This document shows, one piece after another, positions 11,408-23,100 of a stretch of DNA of 64,000 nucleotides. The translations under genes and the position numbers were made by a program. The notes under the pieces were generated by a model that worked only from the letters and a program-made list of their open reading frames with translations, had not been told where the DNA came from and searched no databases. Within the stretch, counting starts at the first letter, position 1. Every line of letters starts with the position of its first letter. The stretch lies in the NCBI GenBank assembly GCA_963989385.1, contig OZ022506.1, positions 62,321,434-62,385,433 on the forward strand. Reading direction: 5' to 3'. Source of the DNA: Ctena decussata. Lineage: Eukaryota > Mollusca > Bivalvia > Lucinida > Lucinidae.

Positions 11408-12171
11408 AAGAAAAGTGAGATTACGCCATAGATCTGTTACCAAAAGCAACTATGGATTACTAACTGTTGTGCTTAGTTCCTTGGCAAATTTACATCTAGA
11501 TTGCGTCAGTTAGTCATCAATGTGAATTATTAGTTGTTATGGTAACGTATGTATGACGCAATGGGTATAGGTGCATGGCAAACAGTGTATGTCATGCTCC
11601 GCATTTTTTTTCAATGACATTAGGAGCTAAAATCCTTACAACAGAAACTTCTGATTATCTCAAACTAATAAATCTGTTTTCCTTTATGAAAATGGCGGAG
11701 AAACATGGCGCAGCATACCAATGTAGTTTAATTACATTTTCAGACATAATATTTAGTACAAACAGCGCATGCCCTAATCAGAGATGTTAAATACATGTTT
11801 ATCATATGACGTCGCTGTTATTCAGCGGATAACGCCATGTCATAAAAATCATATGACCACACGTGTAATAGCACTTTGGCGGGTACACGTAACGTCATTG
11901 ACAACATCCATGTCAACAATGTGTTTTCTTGTTGAAGTAATGTTCAGTTAGAAAGCGTTAAAGCCCAATTTTAAAGGGTTATATGATAAACATAACCTTA
12001 CACTCGTGGTCATTTCAATGACCACTCTTGTAAGATCCTCTATATAGTGTACTTGGCTTGCAAAAAGCACTTGTTGGGATGCTAGTCATCTCTTAGTAAA
12101 CGATCATCTGACTTAGCACCTTGAAATATCAGAAAAGGTACTAGTAAGTCTGCAATATGTCTGAGAAATAC

Positions 12172-12339
12172 CTGAATAAGCCATCTTCTGAGAGCACGTT
12201 GAATAATCGAAACTCATTATCATCCTATCTGTACACACGTCCCAGTTATCTGCGGAGCTATCACAAGCGACAGTTGTATCACTGCCGGTGTATGTGTAGT
12301 CCATCTTGGCTAAAAGGGATGGTGGGCAATACTGTCTGG
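12172..12339 (-). CDS. Internal exon of the orphan membrane protein (phase 1 to 1)
   Basis: 168 bases between acceptor aaagttcag and donor GTATTT. Translation: ARQYCPPSLLAKMDYTYTGS, then DTTVACDSSADNWDVCTD, then RMIMSFDYSTCSQKMAYS. There are four cysteines (CPP, VAC, DVC, STC). A second in-frame acceptor (atcccttttag) 27 bases further on would drop the first cysteine. I prefer the longer form because CPPSLLA-type sequence is what I recall at this point in related proteins. Phase 1 at both ends fits the flanking exons. Confidence 0.8.
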
Positions 12340-12625
12340 CTGAACTTTCGGATCCTATTTATGAAAATGCATATACAAGGTTCTTTCAAATGAATGATAA
12401 AGAATCATATAACAATTTAACATCGATATCTGTAACCCGACCTTACGTTTTCAAAATATTTCTGATATTATTTTTTCATAGGTTTGATTAATAATATTTT
12501 TATCTATACAAAATAGATATTTTTTGTGTCAAGCCCTGTCGTGAGCATATCGAAGCGTTATGCAATATTTCTTCTTCCAGTTTACCAAAGGTATTCTTCA
12601 GACGTAATAAGTGTAAGTACATTAC

Positions 12626-12751
12626 CTGATTTTACCATGAAGTGAAATTCTGAAGCGGGTATTGAGGCTGACCCACAGATTTCAGCTCTTGTAGTTAACG
12701 TGTCTGAGTCATAAATTTTCACTCTCTCCTCAGCGGCGTTAGTTTGTTGTG
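12626..12751 (-). CDS. Internal exon of the orphan membrane protein (phase 1 to 1)
   Basis: 126 bases between acceptor cttttgtcag and donor GTAATG. Translation: QQTNAAEERVKIYDSDTL, then TTRAEICGSASIPASEFHF, then MVKS, with one cysteine. Both borders are phase 1. The RVKIYDSDTLTTRAEICG segment reads as linker plus beta-strand, typical of the middle of this family as I remember it. The intron to the next exon is only 286 bases. Confidence 0.75.
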
Positions 12752-13293
12752 CTGACAAAAGAATTTATTGACATATCTTAGTTAACCTTGCAGTTTATTT
12801 AGACGAATGGAAATACATGCAGGGAGGTAATTCTTATCAAATACTCAATATTCTATTTCACAGGGGCCTTCTCTTACAAAAAAACTATTTGCTCCTTGAC
12901 TGAGCAAATTTTCTCCCGTTTTGGATGGCTTTATTGTCCATGGACGCAAGCAGGAAGTCACAAATTTTGTTCCCATTTGTAAATATGGTGGAAACATACT
13001 TGGCCTTTTAACCCACTCGCCTAGCCTAAAGAGGAACTCGATTTTTGCATCTGTAAAGAGTAATTTAGAGTGACAATTTAAGTTGTAATTCAATAGCAGT
13101 GGCTAGCAGTATGAAGGGCAGTGAATGGCACTGCTAAAACATAACGAACCACACCATACGCTGATGTTCGAACAGTGGGCTCACTGATACATGTGTGCTT
13201 CTGAGTTAGATAACTGGGGATATTCGAAGTCTAGAATAGTCTAAGTTGTGCTGTATTTACCTTATACAGTTGTCTGGGCATAGCTCTCATAAT

Positions 13294-13485
13294 ATTCATG
13301 CGATCCTGACCATATGGTCAAACATTCGTTCCTCTAACCACTGGAGCCTCCATATGAAATTTGGTAACAATCGGCTCAATGATTTCAAATTAGCTTTCCG
13401 AAAACAGAGACATACGCCGACGGACGACGTACCTATCCTATCAGCTACCTCGTAGCCTTAAGCTCAGGTGAGCTAAATATCGAAT
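13294..13485 (+). repeat. 3' fragment of the dispersed repeat at 979-2612
   Basis: Shares accatatggtcaaa, cattcgttcctc, atatgaaatttggtaacaat, gacggacgacg and the terminal agctcaggtgagctaaa. Confidence 0.65.
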
Positions 13486-13509
13486 GCGGGTGGATTACAC
13501 AAAGTAGCG

Positions 13510-13720
13510 ATTTTCAATTTTGCTTCCGCCCATCAGAGTCCGCGAAACAGATGGTTTCCTGGTGCCTCTGGGGTAGAGCAGGTAGTAGCTGCAGCTGCAG
13601 CAGAACCTAATGTAATTTATCTCAGGTCGGGTAAAAGTCCTACAAATTCTGAGCCAGTATCTCGACATGACTGAAATATTGTTTACTGGGTCATTAAACT
13701 TAAACTCAACAGCGAAACAA
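13510..13720 (+). mobile_element. SINE-like 3' part
   Basis: Ends gacatgactgaaatattgtt and tcattaaacttaaactcaaca, like the SINE ends at 720-790 and 29,660-29,735. A GCAGCT run lies in the body. Confidence 0.45.
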
Positions 13721-14237
13721 CACGTTTAATTAAAAAATAAGTTAAAGTAGTATCCCGGTTTTTATGGTAAAGAGCCTGGCAGTCAATTGCCAGAGTTTTT
13801 TATCGTAAAATCAATGGAAATTTAGAGTGTGGTCCATTTGACCGTGCCCCTTGAAGAGTTATGCCCTGGACTACTCATACTCCAAAGATTCAGATTAGAA
13901 CAATGTCATGATCATTTGCTTGTTTGTGGATCAATTCACAGTGTCGCAATAATTTCCTTCGAAATACTGTTGGTTTAAACGATATTTTATTAATTATAAA
14001 TTATATACATATACTACAACACATTTTCAAAAGTATCAGGATTTGACAGTAAGCAAAATGCTTATATATAAAGTCATTTCCTGGAGCATGCTGGAATCTA
14101 CAATATGAGAATAGCTAAATACCGAAATACTGTTGAAAGAAAAGTAAAAAGCCCTTCTTGTTCGTCAGTTTATAGCAGAATATTGGTCATGCAGCATACG
14201 AATTGGCTAAAATTAATTTCCATCAAGACAGCTCTAT

Positions 14238-14432
14238 ACAGTAGACTCTCGTTATCTCGAGCACTGATACCTCTAAGAATACAATTTAGAACCTATCCTA
14301 TTTTTCTTTACATTTCAACCCCGAATATCTCACACTGTTGGTATCATAACGTTAATTGTCTAGGACCAGACGATTTGTTTTTAAATATCAGTAGTTTGAG
14401 ATGAATGTCGACTTTGAGATAGCGAGAAATGC
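14238..14432. mobile_element. Possible Tigger/pogo-type MITE
   Basis: The left end cagtagactctcgttatctc faces tttgagatagcgagaa on the right, an imperfect inverted pair. The text resembles pogo-type ends known from many animals. The pairing beyond about 15 bp is weak. Confidence 0.4.
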
Positions 14433-14449
14433 TTAAAAGTTGTACTTAC

Positions 14450-14623
14450 GATACTTTTGATAATAATAATAGGAATCTGTGGTAACTTCGTGCATTTGAA
14501 GGCATAGGTAGCTCACCCAAGTGGAACCAACATGGTCAAATGTGTCCGTGGCCCTGAAAGTGTATATTAAAGCTGGGGAACCTAAATAGGTACCGTTTTC
14601 AAGCAACAAAAGCCGGGACAAGT
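14450..14623 (-). CDS. Most upstream exon found of the orphan membrane protein (phase 1 to 1)
   Basis: 174 bases between acceptor tgtatgcacag and donor GTAAGT. Translation: LSRLLLLENGTYLGSPALIY, then TFRATDTFDHVGSTWVSYL, then CLQMHEVTTDSYYYYQKY. It has a sequon (NGT) and one cysteine. It leaves in phase 1, joining the exon at 12,626-12,751. It enters in phase 1, so at least one more exon, presumably with the signal peptide and a first cysteine/tryptophan module, lies upstream. I could not find it between 14.6 and 20 kb, so the gene may extend across the satellite. The closest family I can name from memory is the DUF7042/7043/7044/7045 group, unverified. Confidence 0.75.
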
Positions 14624-14694
14624 CTGTGCATACATGTATTTACATGCTAGTAAGAGCTGTGTTTGATTGAAAAAAAAATCATGCATGATAATAA

Positions 14695-14868
14695 TGAGCC
14701 GTGACACGACAAAACCAAGAAAGTGGCATGTGCGCCCAGCGAAGATTCAGATCAGCCTGGGCATCCGCCCAGTCTGGTCAGAGTCTTTGCTGTGCGCTTA
14801 ACGGGTAGCTAAGGCTCTAAGCTAGCTCCATGCAGACAGCGAAGACACTGCTCAGACTTTACGGATGA
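14695..14868. mobile_element. Palindromic MITE, family A, right end truncated
   Basis: Intact left end tgagccgtgacacgacaaaa and centre. It breaks off after actgctcagactttacggat, losing the right terminus. Confidence 0.75.
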
Positions 14869-15630
14869 TTGAGTTCTGTAAGCCTTAATGAATCCTCGAC
14901 TAATGACTCCGTCAAGCTTACGATATTTTGAAAAACCGAAACCTGACATTTTCGGATTTGCACCCTTTCTTAATGGTTGTCAGTCATTAGGGAGATAGGC
15001 ATATACTCCCCTTTATAAGTAGACCCCATATTGTAAGGGCCTCCTTATCCTGGGAAGCAAAAAAAGGTCATAACACCTGTTCTCAGAGTAGGCGCGCAAT
15101 AGATTTATAAAAACGTGAAATTAATTTTTTTGGGGAAATGCAAATTTTCTTTATTTCATGCATCATAATATATCTTAAGAATCATATGTCAAAATATCTG
15201 CATTCAGAGTGGATTCTGTAATTAGCTTCCAGCCTCTCCAAAGGCCAGGGGGTACATTTAAGGAGTAAATATTAGGTGCTACTCCTTCGTTAGTAAAACT
15301 GCAAATTATGTACATGAGAATGTGTTAAAAGTAATATTAAATTTTGTGAAACATTTTAGCACATTAAAATGCTGTGCAAAGTAAAACAGTAAACACTACT
15401 AAACTATCAAATCCCAAACTATTAGAATGTTAAAAAGTACGTGTACTCATGCATTAGTTGACTTTAAACAGGCGCAAAGCATTGACTTCCTTTTTCGTCA
15501 GAGCAAAACGAAAGAGGCTCTTGTGAATATTTTCATATCAACGGGTTGCAGTACCAATGCGTGTGAAATTATCAATGAAAGAAATAAGATAATAGAAAAA
15601 AGTAACAGCTGTACAATAAATTTACTTGAG

Positions 15631-17839
15631 TAACGTAGCTTACATAATAAGTAAGTATAACAAGCAAATAAAAAATATAAAAATCTTAACATCAATAACA
15701 TTAAAAATGTGTTTTATTCTTACTGAGAATGATATAACCTGTTATTAACAATTTTTAAAACTGCGTAACCAATTTCATTAACTCAAAAACATGAAATTAT
15801 ATCACAGAAAGGGAACTAGTACTGATTCGTATATTGATAGAAGCATATATATCAGTGTCACTGTCAACAGCGTTAGCCTTTTTGCAAAAGTTACATATAC
15901 TCTTTTTAGTGATTTTATACAATATTTTTTTCTATCCTGGTTTCAAACAATTTAAATACTTTGTATACTACAAGACTACAGTGAGTCTGTAGGGTACGCT
16001 ATCAAATTAAATGAACAAGCCTGCTGTAATTTTCAGGTGATCCCACCCACTATTCTTTGTAGTCACGTAAGACCTTTAATTCATATATATAGGTTACCAT
16101 AGTTTATACCAAGTGTAGAAGGAATTGTAGACCAATTTGATATCTGTCCATTATATACTGGTAACATTAGTTACACATAAATGACTAGGCAATAAAGAAG
16201 GTCATATGAAACATGGAATTAAATGATTCGAGAATAAATATATGTGTGAGAAAATTGGAAGTTTCTGTTGAAAGGATTTTATTTTTCAGTGCCATTGAAA
16301 ATTGTCAGAACATTGCCATGCTCAGATACCAATGACGTCTTTAATATTTTACCGCAGCGCCTATGGAATAACTCAACGTTTTGCGTCTGCTAGGATACTG
16401 GTGTTTTCTCGAAGCGCTGAGCTGGCATACTTGAATTTTCACAGAGCGCTCAGTATAGTGCACCTGCTAGGATACTTGTAGTCTCGAGGACCACTCAGTA
16501 AAGTGCCTCTGCTAGGATACTTTTATTTCCGAAGAGCGCGCAGAATGACGTTTAGAGGACATCAGTATGAACTTTCAGTTGCTACAGTAACAGGTCTATG
16601 CCGCCACTGGTATCGGAGTATGGCAAACAGTGTTTGCCATGCTCCGTCAACTGTTTGCTATGAGAGATTAGAGAGAGGAATATTGTCACGCCGACACAGA
16701 GGCCGACACCAACATGATACGCACTGCAACAATACTTCCCGGTCCCCGCCCCCTCCCCCACCTCCCCCGCCTTTGCTTGAGGAACATAATGAGAAAAGAA
16801 TATCCGCTGAGAAAGCAGTTGGTAAGCTATGTAACCATGAATAACTAGTGCCTTACTTTATTTTGACGTTGTCTTCTTTAATTCATCGGAGCAATTGTAT
16901 CTTAATTAAGGTGTATGGGTATACCTTCAAGTTTTCCGCCACTGTCAGAAAGGGGAACAACCTTTATGAAATCCTGTTTGTTTCCCTGGACGAGATATCC
17001 ATATCCGCATGAAGTCTACTCAAACAAGAGGTAATTTGCTTAAAGGAGCAAATTCTAATAAGAGTGGAACCTTATTAGTGGCTATTCTCTTAAATGAGAG
17101 AATTCGTCCCTATTCTGCTTTCAATGTTGAATAAATATCACTGCATAAAAAAGCTGGCTTGGCTTTTATAAGCTCGCGAGTTCGTCTTATTTCTTATGAA
17201 GTTAGCATTTCAGCACATTTAATATCACCATACGATAAATATTTTCAAAATACAAAGTCACAAAGTTATTTTACTTATCTAAACTAGGATGCTCAGTGTA
17301 ACAATAATGGGAATCAGAAAATCGACAATTATCAGACGACACAACTATGTAAGCCGGAAGTAGCAAGTTTTAAACAGAGAATATGTTAGATTAAGAACAC
17401 TAACTGCTGTAATTTCTATCTGGCATAACTTCAACAGCAGTTCTGGAACAAGGGCAAAATACTCATAACGTAGCTTACATAACGTAGCTTACATCATACG
17501 ATATAATTATGCATACTTAAATAAACGAAGTAGCAAGTCGAAAATTTTTGTTAGTTTTGCATAACCCTTGTAAGCATATTGATCATAAATGTACCAACAT
17601 TCCTCCTTTTTCTGTAGTTTTTTCACAGTTGCGATAACGTAGCTTACATCCTTATCCATTCTGCTAAACGGGTAATTTTCGAGGAAAAAATGCTTCAAAT
17701 TTTAAGCGGTCAATGCATCCATAAAGTTGCTATCGAATTTGACAATCATACATGTTTGTTTTAAAGATTTATTTGGAAGCGAAACGCTTGTTTGTTATTT
17801 GCTAACTATTCGGTATCATGCGGGTAACGTAGCTTACAT
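15631..17839 (+). repeat. Five exact copies of the 15-mer taacgtagcttacat
   Basis: Copies at 15,631, 17,466, 17,480 (overlapping the previous one by one base), 17,635 and 17,825, all on the plus strand. Flanks are not otherwise similar. Confidence 0.8.
16387..16550. repeat. Tandem repeat of about 41 bp, four degenerate units
   Basis: tgctaggatact(g/t) at 16,387, 16,466 and 16,509, with a decayed unit near 16,424. Each is followed by a gagcgctcag-like segment. Confidence 0.6.
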
Positions 17840-19967
17840 ACAACTTGGCGACAGTGCAGATGAGGAAAAAAGTTTCCCCCAGGGAGGTGTGATTAATAAA
17901 ATGGTATTTCAGGTTTGCCTATTTACATATTCTGTTCACTTTAGAAACATAATTTCATTTCATTTCACATATATTTTGCGGAAAAGGGGATGCACTTGTT
18001 TGTACCATACAGAAAGACACGTGTTTTATGCCTTTTTTGGCCTGTTCAAGCATCGAGAATGGAAAAACTTGTCAATGTGATGCTTTAATTCGCAACTGAA
18101 AATGAAGAACACATCTTTCAGCTGGAATGGAAGTATGTTTAAGCAATGTGAAATGTTTTTGAATAAGCGTTTAGCCTATAAGACACCAAATAGTGACACT
18201 TGTTTGTCTATTCTGAGAATAGGTGTTAAACGTTGTTTCCCTGTAAAACAATCGTGACAGAAAACATGGTAATAAAATCATGCACCTTAAATACAGATCA
18301 GCGCTGGTTGGTTGCAATGCTTCCTATTCCAAGCATCAATGTATGACTCTACGAAATTAGTATAGGGATGATTTAAGACAATGTTTAGTGATTTGAATTG
18401 AATCTTTGTTCAAATCGTACGTGTACGTTTCCTCATTTATATTCCAAACACCTTATGTTAATCCTATCGCACCTGTGTGCATGTGTACATTTCGAAAAGT
18501 CATTAAACCATCTACAGTTTTCCTCAAAATTATTGAGAATTTTTTGCAAAGTGAAAATTAAGCACTGGTAGTTGACAGATCATATATATACTTAATATCT
18601 TTGTTTACTTAGTTAACAACAGCCCTCTGTGAACTTTTTAGAGTACCAGTATGACTCATATGTTTGAGTCACAAAAGTTATCTCCCCTTGAATTGTTCCA
18701 CCCAGAGATTTTTGTCCGACTGGAACATTATGTACCCTTACCAAATAAAATCGATATTTGTGAAAACGATAATGACAATTCAGTTGATTTCTGAATGTTT
18801 TTCTCATCTAGAGGTAAGGTGTTGGCGAAATGAAAACGGAATTTTGTGTGAGCTTGTCCGCTGTAGTTGCTGCTGGCGTTCAAACACGTGACTTCATTTC
18901 AAAGAAGTGCCCGAAATTGGGAAAAATTGCAATTTTGAAGGAGGGTATGCTGCTCTGATTCATTCTTATTCTATACATCTCGACGGAAACGGCACAAAAC
19001 CATATTTTTGTAAGGCTTAGTAAACGTGCAATAAGGAATATGAGTTTTGACATGATTATCTATACCTTGCCAAAAATATTCCGTTCATATCACTACATTG
19101 TATTTAATCAGATTTTTTGCTGTTTCTGATGCCTACAATATTATTCCTATAATATAAGAGCCAGTCCTTGACTCAGAAAATGGAATTAGTGTCTTTAAAT
19201 CATGCGAAATATTAAAGGTAACATTACTAGTGTAGATGGAGTTGCACAATAGAGAAAATAAATTATTTCTCTTGAGATAGTCTACATGTATTTCTAGCAA
19301 AGGTGGTATAGAAAAATATAGTCGAAATCAAGGGACAAATTTTTACAGGGGTGTACCCTAGCCCATCCTTACCTACAACTGACGAAAGAAAATGCAACAT
19401 ATTGTCATTTTTTGTATATCCAACTTGAAACAGAGGTTCTTTTATTGTATTTTACGTGTTTAAAATATTGTTGAGCATGTATGGCTACATGTAGCAATTG
19501 TGTGTCAAAATGCAATTTTCAATAATTTTGAGGAATACTGTATCAAAATTCCGCAGTTCTCTTTCCTGTCTGCGCATTGTCATAAAACAGATAAACAGAC
19601 TCAAACGACAATTAACACTGTCGACACCACCTACAACGCCAAAACCAGAAAAGTAATATCAATAATTTGCATGCTGCTACATGTACTTGCAGGCTATGTC
19701 AATAATAAAGATAATGATATAATGAAGAGAAGCGCCATCCTAGATATAAGACGGTACACTGTTTGGATTGTAAAAGAGACCATAACCGTCATTCAGCATC
19801 TTGAATCATAGTACGCAGGCCCAATGCGGCTACACTTTAATATATGCATTTCTTTATCCCAGAGCATATACGTTTAGAAGAGAAAAGTTCATCTAGCGCA
19901 CAAAATTGGTCCAAATCGTTGAGTACCATTGAATTTGTTACCAGAGTAACACCAGTAACTTGCCGTA

Positions 19968-20091
19968 ACTAGATCATGTTACCCACTTCAGGCAATATAA
20001 TGCACATTAAACTTACTCTTATAGGCCATACTAGATCATGTTACCCACTTCAGGCAATAAAAGACACATTAAGCTTACTCTTACAGGCCAT
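19968..20091. repeat. 62-bp direct duplication next to the satellite
   Basis: Two copies begin actagatcatgttacccact and end cttactctta(t/c)aggccat, differing at a few positions. The unit contains gttac motifs like the satellite but does not align with its 162-bp unit. Confidence 0.8.
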
Positions 20092-20124
20092 ATTGCCAAT
20101 ACCCTTACTAGAATATACTGAAAC

Positions 20125-23100
20125 CATTGTAATATCAGTGTAACAATTAAAAAACTTTACAGTTACAACGGAGAAACAAAACAAAAACTTATCATATATT
20201 TTATGTTTTAGTGCCCTGATGGGCTGTAACATTGTAACATTGGATCTGTGGAGTGGACTTATCGATACAGCACTGTAACTCATATAACATCAGTGCAACA
20301 ATCAAGGAACTTCATAGTTACAACGGAGAAACATATGATTCTTATCATATATTTTATGTTTTTGTGCCCTGGTGGGCCTTAACGCTGTAACATTGTAACA
20401 TTGGATTTGTGGAGTGGGCCTATCAAGAAAGCGCTGTAACTCTTGTAACATCAGTGTAACAATCAAGGAACTTCACAGTTACAACTGAGAAAAATAAAAT
20501 TCTTATCATATATTTTATGTTTTTAGTGCTCTGATGGGCTGTAACGCTGTAACATTGTAACATTGGATTTGTGGTGTGGGTCTATCGAGAAAAGGCTGGA
20601 ACACTTGTAACATCAGTGTAACAATCAAGGAACTTCACTGTTACAACTGAGAAACAAACAAAATCTTATCATATATTTTATGTTTTTAGTGCCCTGATGG
20701 GCTGTAACGCTGTAACATTGTAACATTGGATTTGTGGAGTGGGTCTATCGAGAAAGCGCTGTAACTCTTGTAACATCAGTGTAACAATCAAGGAACTTCA
20801 CTGTTACAACTGAGAAACATAAAATTCTTATCATACATTTTACCTTTTTAGTGCCCTGATGGGCTGTAACACTGTAACATTGTAACATTGGATTTGTGGA
20901 GTGGGCCTATCGAGAAAGCGCTGTAACTCTTGTAACATCAGTGTAACAATCAAGGAACTTCAGAGTTACAACTGAGAAACATATAATTCTTATCATATAT
21001 TATATGTTTTTGTGCTCTGATGGGCTGTAATGCTGTAACATTGTAACATTGGATTTGTGGAGTGGGCCTATCGAGAAAGCGCTGTAACCCTTGTAACATC
21101 AGTGTAACAATCAAGGGACTTCACTGTTACAACTGAGAAACATAAAATTCTTATCGTACATTTAACTTTTTAGTGCCCTGATGGGCTGTAACGCTGTAAC
21201 ATTGTAACATTGGATTTTTGGAGTGGGCCTATCGTGAAAGCGCTGTAACTCTTGTAACGTCAGTGTAACAATCAATGAACTTTACTGTTACAACTGAGAA
21301 ACATACAATTCTTTCCCTATAACTTTTACCTTTTTAGTGCCCTGATGGGCTGTAATGCTGTAACATTGTAACATTGGATTTGTGAAGTGGGCCTATCAAG
21401 AAAGTGCTGTAACTCTGGTAACATCAGTACAACAATCAAGGAACTTCACAGTTACAACTGAGAAAAATAAAATTCTTATCATATATACTATGTTTTTAGT
21501 GCTCTGATGGGCTGTAACGCTGTAACATTGTAACATTGGATTTGTGGTGTGGGTCTATCGAGAAAAGGCTGGAACACTTGTAACATCAGTGTAACAATCA
21601 AGGAACTTCACTGTTACAACTGAGAAACAAACAAAATCTTATCATATATTTTATGTTTTTAGTGCTCTGATGTGCTGTAACGCAGTAACATTGTAACATT
21701 GGATTTGTGGAGTGGGTCTATCGAGAAAGCGCTGTAACTCTTGTAACATCAGTGTAACAATCAAGGGACTTCACTTTTACAACTGAGAAACATAAAATTC
21801 TTATCGTACATTTAAACTTTTTAGTGCCCTGATGGGCTGTAAAGCTGTAACATTGTATCAATGGATTTTTGGAGTGGGCCTATCGTGAAAGCGCTGTAAC
21901 TCTTGTAACATCAGTGTAACAATCAATGAACTTTACTGTTACAACTGAGAAACATACAATTCTTTCCCTATAACTTTAACCTTTTAGTGCCCTGATGGGC
22001 TGTAACGCTGTAACATTGTAACATTGGATTTGTGGAGTGGGCCTATCAAGAAAGCGCTGTAACTCTTGTAACATCAGTGCAACAATCAAGGAACATCACA
22101 GTTACAACTGAGAAAAATAAAATTCTTATCATATATTTTATGTTTTTAGTGCTCTGATGGGCTGTAACGCTGTAACATTGTAACATTGGATTTGTGGTGT
22201 GGGTCTATCAAGAAAAGGCTGGAACGCTTGTAACATCAGTGTAACAATCAAGGAACTTCACTGTTACAACTGAGAAACAAACAAAATCTTATCATATATT
22301 TTATGTTTTTAGTGCTCTGATGGGCTGTAACGCTGTAACATTGTAATATTGGATTTGTGGAGTGGGTCTATCGAGAAAGCGCTGTAACTCTTGTAACATC
22401 AGTGTAACAATCAAGGAACTTCAGAGTTACAACTGAGAAACATATAATTCTTATCATATATTATATGTTTTTAGTGCTCTGATGGGCTGTAACGCTGTAA
22501 CATTGTAACATTGGATTTGTGAAGTGGGCTTATGGAGAAAGCGCTGAAACCCTTGTAACATCAGTGTAACAATCAAGGGACTTCACTGCTACAACTGAGA
22601 AACATAAAATTCTTATCGTACATTTAAACTTTTTAGTGCCCTGATGGGCTGTAACGCTGTAACATTGTAACATTGGATTTGTGGAGTGGGCCTATCGAGA
22701 AAGCGCTGTAACTCTTGTAACATCAGTGTAACAATCAAGGAACTTCAGAGTTACAACTGAGAAACATATAATTCTTATCATATATTTTATGTTTTAAGTG
22801 CTCTGATGGGCTGTAACGCTGTAACATTGTAACATTGGATTTGTTGAGTGGGCTTATCGAGAAAGCGCTGTAACCCTTGTAACATCAGTGTAACAATCAA
22901 GGGACTTCACTGTTACAACTGAGAAACATAAAATTCTTATCGTACATTTTAACTTTTTAGTGCCCTGATGGGCTGTAACGCTGTAACATTGTAACATTGG
23001 ATTTTTGGAGTGGGCCTATCGTGAAAGCGCTGTAACTCTTGTAACATCAGTGCAACAATCAAGGAACTTCACAGTTACAACTGAGAAAAATAAAATTCTT

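Larger units (their letters stand above)
14869..19967. other. AT-rich stretch with little recognisable content
   Basis: No exon with good borders was found. The longest open frames (113 codons at 16,503 and 117 codons at 17,727, plus strand) show no family features; the first runs through a CCCCCTCC-rich tract. Repeats inside are listed separately. An upstream exon of the membrane-protein gene could have been missed here. Confidence 0.4.

Noticed and set aside
16503..16844. 113-codon plus-strand open frame
   Set aside because: Runs through a 41-bp tandem repeat, a palindromic repeat and a CCCCCTCC tract, producing poly-proline.
17727..18080. 117-codon plus-strand open frame
   Set aside because: No recognisable domain, includes one of the 15-mer repeats (17,825), and no splice or promoter support.
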